NCBI RefSeq assembly: GCF_009766085.1
Contig: NZ_LMUF01000052.1
Location: 2,545-66,544, forward strand
DNA from: Burkholderia sp. S171
GTDB taxonomy: Bacteria > Pseudomonadota > Gammaproteobacteria > Burkholderiales > Burkholderiaceae
Length of the DNA: 64,000 nt
Direction of reading: 5' to 3'
The position numbers were made by a program, and so were the translations under genes. The notes below the pieces were generated by a model. The model worked only from the letters and a program-made list of their open reading frames with translations. It ran no database searches and was not told the origin of the DNA. Each line of letters opens with the position of its first letter. Position 1 is the first letter of the stretch. This document shows, in pieces, positions 18,393 through 26,413 of this stretch.

Positions 18393-19701
18393 TGCTAACC
18401 TCCTGTCCTGTCATCGTGAACTTTGCAAACGGCTTACGGCGCAGCGTGCCGTCGTCGCGCGGGCGCCATAGATTGGCGAGCGTAATGCCAAGCGCCGCGA
18501 ACAACGCCAGCAGCGCAGCGGCCAGGAAAAGATGACCCAGGGACATGTTTTGTGCCAGCAAGATGCCGCCGACCACGGGCCCGATGATCGACCCGGTACG
18601 TCCGATGGCCAGCGTCCAGCCCACGCCCGCTGCGCGTACGCCCGTTGGAAAGAGGCAGCTTGCAATCGCCGGAAAGGTCAACTGGCCGCCGACAATGCAT
18701 GCGCCCACCATGAACAGCAAACCGAACGCCGCATTGCCGGCGCCGATCACCCGGCCAAGCGTGAAGACCATCACGGCGCCGGCAACAAACGCCACGGCCA
18801 CCGCGACAAAAGGCGCTCCCCGCCTTACGATCAGCGAGATCAACAACGCCCCGACGATCGCACCCACGTTGATCACGACCGCGCCCAGTGCAGCGCGGTC
18901 GGGGGGCACGCCGTTCAGGTTGAGGATGGTTGGCATGAAGCTGACCAGGAAGCCCGACAGGATCATGCTGGCAAGCACACCGAACCAAAGCGCGAATGTC
19001 GCGGCGACGCGTCCTTCGGCGAACAGGTTGCCCACGAATCGGGCCATGAGGCCGTCCGCTAAACCGTCTCTTGCCTGCAGATCCGGTTTGATCGTTGCCT
19101 CGGCGGACGTCGCTGCTGGAATGATCAGTAGTACCGGGATGATTGCCGCGAGGGCGCACGATCCGCCCATGAGGAACACGAACGGCCAGCCGAATTTCAT
19201 CATCAACGCGGCCGTGATCGCGCCGCCTACGACTGCACCGAGCGGGAAGCCGATGAACATCAGGATGACCAGCGACGAGCGGCGTTCCGACGAAGCGCTC
19301 TCGGCCGTGATCGCGGCGATAGGCGGAATCGCGCCGCCCATGCCGAGGCCGCCGAGAAACCGCAATGCAGCCAGCGCACCCGCCGAACTCGCAAACGCAC
19401 AGGCCAGTGTGAAGCCGCCGGTCACGACCAAGGCAAGCACCAGCATTTTCCTGCGGCCGAAGCGATCGGCAAGCGGACCAATGATCAGCGAACCCAGCAC
19501 CGTGCCGACAAAACCCGCGCCGAATACGCGCCCGAGCGATGCATGATCGATCTGCAACGATTTCGCCAGCAGCGGCGCGACGAATGACAGCATCAGCGTG
19601 TCGAATCCATCGATCATGGAGACCGCGAAGCAGACGAGCGTGATGCTGATGACCGAGCGGACAGACCGGCCTCCGGAGGGTGCTACTTCAAGATGATTCA
19701 T
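18379..19701 (-). CDS. MFS transporter, AAHS family
   Basis: The 440-residue protein has twelve hydrophobic segments. AVSMIDGFDTLMLSFVAP in helix 1 carries the DGFD motif of aromatic-acid/H+ symporters, and ADRFGRRKMLVLAL is the loop 2-3 motif. The ATG at 19701 has AAGGAGA nine bases upstream. A longer frame back to 19746 has no site. It sits within the putative catabolic operon, between the unknown 383-residue protein gene and the EPTP-like gene, and presumably imports the operon's substrate. The substrate itself cannot be inferred. Confidence 0.88.
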   Translation of the reverse strand: MNHLEVAPSGGRSVRSVISITLVCFAVSMIDGFDTLMLSFVAPLLAKSLQIDHASLGRVFGAGFVGTVLGSLIIGPLADRFGRRKMLVLALVVTGGFTLACAFASSAGALAALRFLGGLGMGGAIPPIAAITAESASSERRSSLVILMFIGFPLGAVVGGAITAALMMKFGWPFVFLMGGSCALAAIIPVLLIIPAATSAEATIKPDLQARDGLADGLMARFVGNLFAEGRVAATFALWFGVLASMILSGFLVSFMPTILNLNGVPPDRAALGAVVINVGAIVGALLISLIVRRGAPFVAVAVAFVAGAVMVFTLGRVIGAGNAAFGLLFMVGACIVGGQLTFPAIASCLFPTGVRAAGVGWTLAIGRTGSIIGPVVGGILLAQNMSLGHLFLAAALLALFAALGITLANLWRPRDDGTLRRKPFAKFTMTGQEVSNGKH

Positions 19702-19793
19702 GGTGTGACGTCTCCTTTGCGGGCTTTCTATACAAATCGGCATCACCGCCCTGCGATGCCAATGTCTTTTTACCTTCGGTTTCTGCTGCGGGA

Positions 19794-20945
19794 CTACCGC
19801 GTCGACGGCCCCGGATACGTCACGTTCGTAAAGCCTGGAATTTCGACGCGCTCCGGATGGTTTCCGTTGGCCTGCAATTGATCGACAATATAGTCGGCTA
19901 CGCAGTTCGACAACAGTTGCGACGGATCTTCCATGATGCGTCTGAGACGCGCGGTAGTGGCATCCCGGTCATTCACCGACGTGATCGGCGGCATGCACTC
20001 GGCGGCTGCCGGTTCAAAGCGATACCCCGGATGATCCGGAAACAACTCACGCGCCACATCGATGCTTGCCCGCGTGTTCTGCCACAACGTCCGATACATG
20101 TTTTCGAGCGCAACCAGACCTGCGGCGTCGGGTAATTCAGCCACAGAGAATGATGGTGCAAACGGGGCAACGAACACACGCTCCGGCGGCAACGCTCCTT
20201 CAGAAACACGCCAGATCAGATGGCACATGTTGTTGGTCGCCCAGGTCGCACCCGCCGTCGGGCGGCCCGACCTGCCACTGACCAGCACCATCAGGCGAGC
20301 CCAGTCGAGTTCCTGTGCACGCAGCCAGTTGCCGATCCGATACACAATATCGAGGAACGCGAGACCGAAGGTCGCGAACATCACGTCATTCATGGGCACC
20401 GGAACCGCATCGGAATCGAGCGGTGCGAAATAGTTGTCACGCAAAGAGTTGAAGCTCATCAACGTGGGATCGTCTGCTGCGCGCTCAAGTAAAGCGATTG
20501 TGGTGGTGCACGTATAGTCGACGAGATTCGCCAGCTTGGGACCGAAGCCCGTCAGACTCTGGACAGCGATCTCGTCGCGCCATAGCGCCGGCGAATTGGC
20601 CTCGCGCGTAGTGCGCGCATGGACCATCAACTTCGCTGCCTCGTGCTGCCAGGTGTTGTCGTGGGCGCCAAGTTCGCGCATCCGTGCGAGATAGGCAATG
20701 GCAAGCGGCAGGTGCGACACAGCGGTGAGTTCAATGAAGCCGCGTGTCGATTTGCGAAAGCTCTCAATCGACGCGGGCCGTCCACCGCCCGGAAACAGCA
20801 CGATATCCGAGCCGGTCGATACCAGCAGCGGCGCGTCCGCATCGCGCTGTGTCATCTGTTGCGTCAACTGATTGCCGATGCTGGCCGGGTCCGATGTAAA
20901 CGCACGGAACAGCGCGGCAAAGGCGGGATGCGGTTGATAAGTCAT
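19794..20945 (-). CDS. Conserved-looking protein of unknown function in catabolic operon
   Basis: I do not recognise this 383-residue soluble protein. It has no signal peptide or membrane helix. It is mostly alpha-helical by composition, with notable segments SLTGFGPKLANLVDYTCTT, FATFGLAFLDIVYRIGNWL, RSGRPTAGATWATNNMCHL and ADYIVDQLQANGNHPERVE. It ends in a proline-rich tail (IPGFTNVTYPGPSTR). It lies 24 bases downstream of the amidohydrolase gene and 92 bases upstream of the transporter gene on the same strand, so a catalytic role in the same pathway is plausible. No metal or cofactor motif stands out. Confidence 0.8.
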   Translation of the reverse strand: MTYQPHPAFAALFRAFTSDPASIGNQLTQQMTQRDADAPLLVSTGSDIVLFPGGGRPASIESFRKSTRGFIELTAVSHLPLAIAYLARMRELGAHDNTWQHEAAKLMVHARTTREANSPALWRDEIAVQSLTGFGPKLANLVDYTCTTTIALLERAADDPTLMSFNSLRDNYFAPLDSDAVPVPMNDVMFATFGLAFLDIVYRIGNWLRAQELDWARLMVLVSGRSGRPTAGATWATNNMCHLIWRVSEGALPPERVFVAPFAPSFSVAELPDAAGLVALENMYRTLWQNTRASIDVARELFPDHPGYRFEPAAAECMPPITSVNDRDATTARLRRIMEDPSQLLSNCVADYIVDQLQANGNHPERVEIPGFTNVTYPGPSTR

Positions 20946-20969
20946 CGCCTGAAAACTCCGTGATGCGGG

Positions 20970-21848
20970 TCAGTAATCGAACAGCCGAGCGGGGTTGTCG
21001 GAGAGAATCATCTGGTGAACTTTTGCGTCTTGCGTCCATACGCCAAGCAGATTGAGCAACTCACCCGTGTCGCGAGTCGAATCGGGAATGTGTGGCCAGT
21101 CAGAACCCCAGATCACCTTGTGCGGCGCCGCGTCAATTATCTTCTGCGCCATTGGCGCAACGGCATCGTACCCACGATGCTTGGCGATCCGGTATGGCGC
21201 GCTAAGCTTGAGCCAGCAGTTGCCGTCTTTGAGCAGGTTCAGCAGCCGCTCGAAATCCGCCGGTGTGAGACCGTCTTCTTCAAGCATGTACCCCATGTGA
21301 TCGATCACGAAGTCCGATTGCACATCTGCCAGGAATGGAATGAGGTTGCGCACGACCCAGCCCGGGGCGTAGAACTGCACATGCCAGTTGAGACTCGTGC
21401 ACAGCCGCGCCATGCGGGTGATGTACTGCTGAATCTCTTCGGTCGGTAACGCCGAGCGCGCAAACAGGTCGAGCCGCACGGCACGAACGCCTGCCTGATG
21501 GTAGCGATCAAGCGTGACTGCGTCGGTATCCTCTTCAATCATCACAACGCCTCGTGCAATCGGACCGGCTGCGTCCAACGTGTCGATCAGGCAGCGGTTA
21601 TCGGTGCCGTAGAAACTCGGTTGCACGATCACGAACCGTTCGAGTTGAAGCACGTTCATCAACTGCAAGTAAGCGTCGAGCTTGCCGTCCGGCAAGGTGT
21701 AATGCGGATGCTCCACATGGGGGTAAAGCGCCTCCGGGCCGAACGCGTGCATGTGTGCGTCGCAAGCATGAGCGGGCATCGCGAAGGCGGGGCGTGACAG
21801 CGTGTCGAACGCACGCATCGGGGTGGATATCAGCGGAATGTCGGCCAT
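20970..21848 (-). CDS. Amidohydrolase-2 family TIM-barrel hydrolase (PDC-lactonase-like)
   Basis: The 292-residue protein has ACDAHMHAFGP near residue 28, the metal-binding HxH at the end of strand 1. VIVQPSFYGTDN follows, DFVIDHMGYM near residue 185 supplies the second histidine, and VIWGSDWPH near residue 250 is the catalytic aspartate motif. This is the pattern of 2-pyrone-4,6-dicarboxylate lactonase LigI and relatives, which open lactone rings. It sits 62 bases after the aldolase gene. A hydrolase feeding an aldolase fits a ring-cleavage pathway, but the substrate is not known. Confidence 0.85.
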   Translation of the reverse strand: MADIPLISTPMRAFDTLSRPAFAMPAHACDAHMHAFGPEALYPHVEHPHYTLPDGKLDAYLQLMNVLQLERFVIVQPSFYGTDNRCLIDTLDAAGPIARGVVMIEEDTDAVTLDRYHQAGVRAVRLDLFARSALPTEEIQQYITRMARLCTSLNWHVQFYAPGWVVRNLIPFLADVQSDFVIDHMGYMLEEDGLTPADFERLLNLLKDGNCWLKLSAPYRIAKHRGYDAVAPMAQKIIDAAPHKVIWGSDWPHIPDSTRDTGELLNLLGVWTQDAKVHQMILSDNPARLFDY

Positions 21849-21910
21849 GAAAGTAGGTCGTGAATGATCAGGTTAGTTGGACGTGGATGACGTCGAGGGC
21901 GCGGGTAGCA

Positions 21911-22693
21911 TTAGAGAAATGCCGCGCGGCTGCTCTCTATTCGTTGCCGCAGTGCATTCAGGAACAGGTCCGTATCGATACCGGCAAAAATGAAGGGCGC
22001 GGCCCCTTCTTCCCTGAGACTCGTCAATGCTTCGCTATCCGGCATGCCTCCAACGATCGCGACCTTACCGCAACGCCGCGCGGCGGCAATCACGCTGCGG
22101 CACGCTTCCACTACCTCCGGATGCGTCGACTCGCCCGTGTGTCCCAGATCGGCGCTCAAGTCGTTGCAGCCGACCGCCAGTATGTCGACACCCTCGACCG
22201 CTGCAATCGCATCAGCCGCTTCCACACCCGCACGGCTCTCGATCAGCACCTTGATCGCGGTGGCGTCGTTGAGCGTTTGATTGAGTTCGCGGGCGTGCAG
22301 CTTTTCGAAATTCACATAGGGCAGCGTCGCGAGTTGCGAGCGCTGGCCAAGCGGCGGGAAACGCGTTGCCGTGACCACTTCTCTGGCTTGCGCAGCCGTC
22401 TCCACCCGAGCGACGATGATGCCGAGCGCTCCGCCGTCGAGCACACGATTGATCGTCCCGTAGTCACGCTCAGGGACCCGCACCCATGGCGTCAAGCCGA
22501 GATCGACCGCGCATGAGCACAACTGCGCGACCGTATCGACGGGCAGCGTGCTGTGTTCCATGTCGATCCATATGGTGTCGTAGCCGGTCGCTTTGGCCCA
22601 GCGCACCACGTCCGTGGTTCGCGACGCACGGATACCGAGCGCGTAGACAGGAAGGCCTGCCCGCAGGCGCTCAGTCAGTTCGATACCGTTCAT
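21911..22693 (-). CDS. HpcH/HpaI-family class II pyruvate aldolase
   Basis: From the ATG at 22693 (GGAGA upstream) the protein has 260 residues. DTIWIDMEHSTLP carries the conserved glutamate and histidine, VARVETAAQAREVV the metal-site region, and KVLIESRAGVEAADAIAAV plus DILAVGCNDLSADLG the second metal-binding acidic residues. Family members split 4-hydroxy-2-oxo acids to pyruvate and an aldehyde or oxo-acid. The DMEH and ESR motifs are intact. The gene heads the minus-strand operon and diverges from a LysR gene 98 bases away. The physiological substrate is not certain. Confidence 0.88.
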   Translation of the reverse strand: MNGIELTERLRAGLPVYALGIRASRTTDVVRWAKATGYDTIWIDMEHSTLPVDTVAQLCSCAVDLGLTPWVRVPERDYGTINRVLDGGALGIIVARVETAAQAREVVTATRFPPLGQRSQLATLPYVNFEKLHARELNQTLNDATAIKVLIESRAGVEAADAIAAVEGVDILAVGCNDLSADLGHTGESTHPEVVEACRSVIAAARRCGKVAIVGGMPDSEALTSLREEGAAPFIFAGIDTDLFLNALRQRIESSRAAFL

Positions 22694-22734
22694 GTTGTCT
22701 CCGTCTGTTATTTGGCTTCGGAACAAGTATCGCC

Positions 22735-22764
22735 TCAGAATCCATTCTGATTTATTCTTCAGAA
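22735..22764. promoter_or_regulatory. Candidate LysR operator between divergent aldolase and regulator genes
   Basis: TCAGAAT-CC-ATTCTGA at 22735-22750 is a perfect 7-bp inverted repeat. A second dyad, TTCT-TC-AGAA at 22755-22764, follows. Both lie in the 98-base gap between the two divergent starts, where LysR-type regulators bind to control their target and themselves. Confidence 0.5.
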
Positions 22765-22791
22765 AATCTAATTGATTCACAGAGACAATCA

Positions 22792-23679
22792 ATGCACGTC
22801 AGGCACCTTGAGTATTTCGTCGTGCTCGCCGAGGAACTGCATTTCCGGCGCAGCGCGGAGCGGCTAGGTATTACGCAAGCCCCCTTGAGCCTCGCGATCC
22901 AGGCGCTCGAAACCGAACTTGGCGCGCGCCTCTTCCATCGGACAAGTCGCTCGGTAGCATTGACCGAGGCCGGGTTTTCCCTGATGAACGACGCGAAGCA
23001 CATCCTCGCGCGCATCGACCTCGCCAAGGAAAATGTCTGGCAGACAGTTAGCGGACAGGTCGGCCGTTTGCGGCTAGGTTTTACGAATGCGTCATCGTTA
23101 TCGCCCCTCTTTCCGCGATTGATCCACGCGTACCGTACACAGCGGCCGAACGTGCAGATCGGCCTGCATGAGTTATCTTCGTCGCAGCAGATTGAACAAC
23201 TCGACGCTCGCGAACTCGATGTCGGACTCCTGCGGCTGCCGCTTTCCACGCCGCCGTCGAATCTGGTATTCACACCCTTGCTCGAAGAGCCGCTGCTGCT
23301 CGCGATGCATGCGGGGCATCCACTTGCCAAGGCCGCGTCCGTCAAGATCGCAGACCTGCGCGACGAGCCGTTTATCGCCTATCCGCGGCAAGCAGGCGTA
23401 GCCGTGCACGAGCAAACGGTCGCGTTATGCGCCAAGCGCGGCTTCGAACCTTATGTTGTCCAGGAAGCGCAACAGGCGTCCACGCTGATCGGTCTGACAG
23501 CAACCGGCCTGGGGATCGCGCTGGTGCCGGCCACGCTGAAGGCCATTGCCATACCGGGTGTTGTGTTCAGGGAACTCGACGACGACGATACCAAGACGAC
23601 GCTTTATATCGCTCATCGTCACGGCGATGTGAACTCACGCGTTCAGCAGTTCGTGGAACTGGCGCTTGCGCTGAGATGA
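22792..23679 (+). CDS. LysR-family regulator divergent from catabolic operon
   Basis: The 295-residue protein starts at ATG 22792 (MHVRHLEYFVVLAEELHF), the standard LysR opening. The helix-turn-helix is RRSAERLGITQAPLSLAIQALE, recognised through RSAERLGITQAPLSLAI. The effector domain begins GQVGRLRLGFTNASSLSPLFP near residue 88, resembling the BenM/CatR-type group of aromatic catabolism regulators. A frame open back to 22486 is only the shadow of the aldolase gene. It very probably controls the divergent aldolase-esterase operon. The inducer cannot be told. Confidence 0.92.
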   Translation: MHVRHLEYFVVLAEELHFRRSAERLGITQAPLSLAIQALETELGARLFHRTSRSVALTEAGFSLMNDAKHILARIDLAKENVWQTVSGQVGRLRLGFTNASSLSPLFPRLIHAYRTQRPNVQIGLHELSSSQQIEQLDARELDVGLLRLPLSTPPSNLVFTPLLEEPLLLAMHAGHPLAKAASVKIADLRDEPFIAYPRQAGVAVHEQTVALCAKRGFEPYVVQEAQQASTLIGLTATGLGIALVPATLKAIAIPGVVFRELDDDDTKTTLYIAHRHGDVNSRVQQFVELALALR

Positions 23680-23742
23680 CCGCTAAGGCTGGAAACCACG
23701 ACTGATGCCATGCTGGCAATCTTCTACTCAACGGATTTTCAT

Positions 23743-24255
23743 ATGATCATCACGCCGCCCAAAATGCCCTTTCTTCGCCGTACACTCGCCGCTACTGCAC
23801 TGCTTGCCATGGTCGCGAGCCATGCCGTCCGCGCGGAAGATAGCGCCATGCCGGCCAATACGCCAACGCGGAATGTCGCCCAGGAAGAAAGCAATCGCGC
23901 ACTGGTCGTGCGCTTCTACGACACGGTATTCAATCAACACGATCTGAGTATTGCCAGCACCGTGCTTGCGCCGAATTACATTCAGCACAATCCGCATGTG
24001 CCAAGCGGATCAGCGCCATTTATCAGCTTCTTTACCGAGCGCTTCAAGGCAAACCCCGAGGCCCACTCCACGATCGTGCACAGCGCGGCCGATGGTGATC
24101 TGGTGTTTCTGCATGTTCATTCGACTAGCAACCCGCAGGATCGCGGCAACGCCATTGTCGATATCTTCCGCGTCGATCACGGCACGATTGCCGAACATTG
24201 GGATGTGATCCAACCGGTGCCCGAGCACGCGGCTAACGACAACACCATGTTCTAA
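23743..24255 (+). CDS. Secreted SnoaL-like/NTF2-fold protein
   Basis: The protein of about 170 residues has a signal peptide (FLRRTLAATALLAMVASHA, cut near VRAED). The mature part matches the SnoaL-like cone fold: NRALVVRFYDTVFNQHDLS, LAPNYIQHNPHVPSG, FFTERFKANPEAHS and a final strand around VDIFRVDHGTIAEHWDVIQ with the histidine/tryptophan pair. Such periplasmic members often have no proven activity. The start may be 23743 or the ATG at 23764. It lies 63 bases after the LysR gene on the same strand. Confidence 0.8.
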   Translation: MIITPPKMPFLRRTLAATALLAMVASHAVRAEDSAMPANTPTRNVAQEESNRALVVRFYDTVFNQHDLSIASTVLAPNYIQHNPHVPSGSAPFISFFTERFKANPEAHSTIVHSAADGDLVFLHVHSTSNPQDRGNAIVDIFRVDHGTIAEHWDVIQPVPEHAANDNTMF

Positions 24256-24573
24256 CTCTGCATCGCCCGTTTTTCCATTGCCTAAGCCCGCAGGATCTCT
24301 AGCTAAAAATTGGTAAGCAGCGGAAACAGCTCGTAAGCACTGCGGGAAACCGCGCACTCCTTCTTACATCGCACGCCCACACCCGGTGCGATGATTCGAC
24401 ACGTAATACGCTTTGCCGCGCATCGATCACCCGCAAGCTTGGGGCTTCAATGCGCGGTGTCGAATAGATGCTCGGAATCAATGAGCTAAGCGAGGCTTAT
24501 CATGACCCATCACGGCAATCCAGAAACCGCAGGCACGGCATTCGCCATGCGTACGTTGGCGATCAACTGAGCC
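24256..24573. promoter_or_regulatory. Gene-free region with a 20-bp-spaced GTAAGCA direct repeat
   Basis: GTAAGCA occurs at 24313-24319 and 24333-24339, two helical turns apart. The following bases are also alike (GCGG.AAAC). The orientation points toward the secreted-protein gene at 24574. GTAAG repeats with half this spacing occur at three other places in the window. Nothing else was recognised here. Confidence 0.4.
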
Positions 24574-25296
24574 ATGAAACCCCATCTCTTTGCCTGCGCA
24601 CTTGCGCTCGCTACCGGAGTGCTGTCGCTTACTCCGTTCATCACCGTGCACGCGGACCCGGTCACGCGCGATGCGGGCGGATCCAAGAGCAAAACCGTTG
24701 ATCAGAGAAGCCATACTCAAGGTACGCCCTTCGAGTTTCGCGGAATCCCTCTCGGCATAACGCTCGATCAATTCCAGGCAGGCGCGACCGTGAGGGCAAC
24801 GCCGATCGACAGCGTACCGGTGTGCGAGACCGATGTGATCGCCGGCTCCCTCGGCATGAGCCTGAAGACGCGCGAAAGCCTGACAGTTGCTTGTCGCTGG
24901 GCGCATCAACAAGCCAACGGCTGGGCGATATCGCGCGCGGTGGTCGACGGCGTGCCGGCGCAGGACCACATGCTGCGCTTCGCGCGGGTCGGCGGACAAA
25001 CCACCTTCAGATTGTATGAAATGTCGTTCGTCATAGACGAAGGCACTGCGGCCGATCTGCGCCACGCTCTTGCGGACCGCTATGGCGCGCCACGGGCTGG
25101 CGCTCATACATCTACCTCAACCTCTGCAAGCAGTGCGCTACCGGTCTACGAATGGGAAAACGCGGTGAGCTCGATCACTTTGCGTTTCTTGCCGGCTACG
25201 CGTAACGCCACGCTCGTTTACCTGCTGAAAGCGCCCGACGCCTGGGTAAAATCGGTCGTGCAGCAATGGAAGACCAGTAGCGTTGATGCGAGCTAA
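24574..25296 (+). CDS. Predicted secreted protein of unknown function
   Basis: The 240-residue protein opens with a signal peptide (MKPHLFACALALATGVLSL, cut near VHADP). The mature part includes TPFEFRGIPLGITLDQFQA, VPVCETDVIAGSLG and a Cys-containing segment (LTVACRWAHQQ). EMSFVIDEGTAADLRHALADRYG and YEWENAVSSITLRFLPATR follow. The pattern (a small beta-alpha domain binding the phrase 'gives a short distance between F and G, with ADRYG') resembles small periplasmic proteins that describe residual substrate differences, but I recognise no named family. It likely lies in the periplasm. Neighbours give no functional hint. Confidence 0.7.
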   Translation: MKPHLFACALALATGVLSLTPFITVHADPVTRDAGGSKSKTVDQRSHTQGTPFEFRGIPLGITLDQFQAGATVRATPIDSVPVCETDVIAGSLGMSLKTRESLTVACRWAHQQANGWAISRAVVDGVPAQDHMLRFARVGGQTTFRLYEMSFVIDEGTAADLRHALADRYGAPRAGAHTSTSTSASSALPVYEWENAVSSITLRFLPATRNATLVYLLKAPDAWVKSVVQQWKTSSVDAS

Positions 25297-25727
25297 CGTA
25301 CGTTAGAAAGGACCGCTTCCACGCAAGCCGCATGACGTTTCGACCGATACGGAAAGGTTGAGAAAGGCCTTACGGGAGCCATCTGTTGCTTGCCGTTTCA
25401 CCGCTTTCTGAAGTACGCGACCATCGAGTTGCGGCCACATGATCCATTGCTTTCCAACAATCGGATCGCAGGCAGCGCCCAGCTCATCCTCGGAAATCAA
25501 TCATGCAAGTCAACGGGAATATCACTCGTCGTTATCGCGGTCATTTCATTGTCAAGAGGGTGTCTAGTCGAATCAGCTTTACTGCAGGCGGGCAAGGTTC
25601 AGGCGAATTGCGCCTGTTTGCGACCCGCTGAAGAACGCAAAACAGGAGTGGCGGCGTCATGGTTAGCTTGATCGAATACAGGACCGAATATGGTTCGGCC
25701 AATATCGAACCCGCCGTTCGCCTGGGC
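25297..25727. other. Intergenic region, no supported gene
   Basis: About 430 bases lie between two genes for exported proteins. Short frames exist on both strands, including a 42-codon one from 25503, but none has a clear ribosome site or recognisable product. No hairpin terminator was found. Confidence 0.4.
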
Positions 25728-26306
25728 ATGACGAACATCGCCAAACCAATGGGGCGCCTCGCCTGCCGGGTTAAAAGATCTCTGCGCAATGCTTCGCTCA
25801 TCTGCGCCGCGCTCAGCCCATGCTTGTTATCCGGCTGCGCATTTACCGTGATATCCGCCGTCGATGCAGCCGGGTCGGTCGTACAAGCCGGTTTGAGTAT
25901 TGCGTCCAACCACTCGTCACCTACTGTCGTTAATGGCGATCAGGCATCCCTTCATGCGGTTTGCATCGAGTGGAATTCCATGGTTCCCGTTGGCGACTTT
26001 GTTCCGGCATTGCAATACGCGTTGCATAAACGCGGGGTGGAGTCGACCGTCTATGCGCCAGGGACCTCATCGCCCAGTTGCGAGGCGACACTCGTGTACA
26101 GCGCGGCCACGGATTGGGGGCATAGGACATTCACCGACGGGTACACCCAGTACCTTTCTGCCATCAACCTCACGTTGATTCAGCACGGAAAGATCGTGGT
26201 CGCTGCCAGCTACGCGACGAGCGGCGCCAAGCTGGACCGCTTCGCGAGCACGGCGACCAAGGTTACGGCGCTTATCGACAGGATGGTGGTTGCAACGTCG
26301 GATTGA
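25728..26306 (+). CDS. Predicted lipoprotein of unknown function
   Basis: Using ATG 25728 the protein has 192 residues. A basic N terminus (CRVKRSLRN) leads into a hydrophobic segment ending in the lipobox LLSGCA. The mature part contains VVNGDQASLHAVCIEWNSM, a domain with FVPALQYALHKRGVEST, and CEATLVYSAATDWGHRTF. The last region (SAINLTLIQHGKIVVAASY) is strand-rich, and ATKVTALIDRMV is helical. The plan resembles small outer-membrane lipoproteins that handle surface material, but no family is recognised. The frame is open upstream to 25659. The start choice rests on signal-peptide length. Confidence 0.7.
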   Translation: MTNIAKPMGRLACRVKRSLRNASLICAALSPCLLSGCAFTVISAVDAAGSVVQAGLSIASNHSSPTVVNGDQASLHAVCIEWNSMVPVGDFVPALQYALHKRGVESTVYAPGTSSPSCEATLVYSAATDWGHRTFTDGYTQYLSAINLTLIQHGKIVVAASYATSGAKLDRFASTATKVTALIDRMVVATSD

Positions 26307-26340
26307 TTGAAGCAAGAAGTGCCAGTGCGGCCAGGAAGGC

Positions 26341-26382
26341 CGCGACATTATCGCTAGTCCCGCGATAATGTCGCGGGACTAG
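26341..26382. terminator. Two overlapping, mutually exclusive hairpins between convergent genes
   Basis: Stem A pairs 26341-26354 with 26362-26375 (14 bp, 7-base loop). Stem B pairs 26354-26365 with 26371-26382 (12 bp, 5-base loop). The right arm of A overlaps both arms of B, so only one can form at a time. The element lies between the convergent lipoprotein and flhC genes, so a bidirectional terminator is likely, though no long U tract follows. Confidence 0.6.
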
Positions 26383-26413
26383 CAGACTTTAAAGCGTGCT
26401 CAAGTACCCTGCC

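Noticed and set aside
22486..22791. N-terminal extension of the LysR gene
   Set aside because: The extra 102 codons lie antisense to the aldolase gene; the LysR domain begins at the ATG at 22792.
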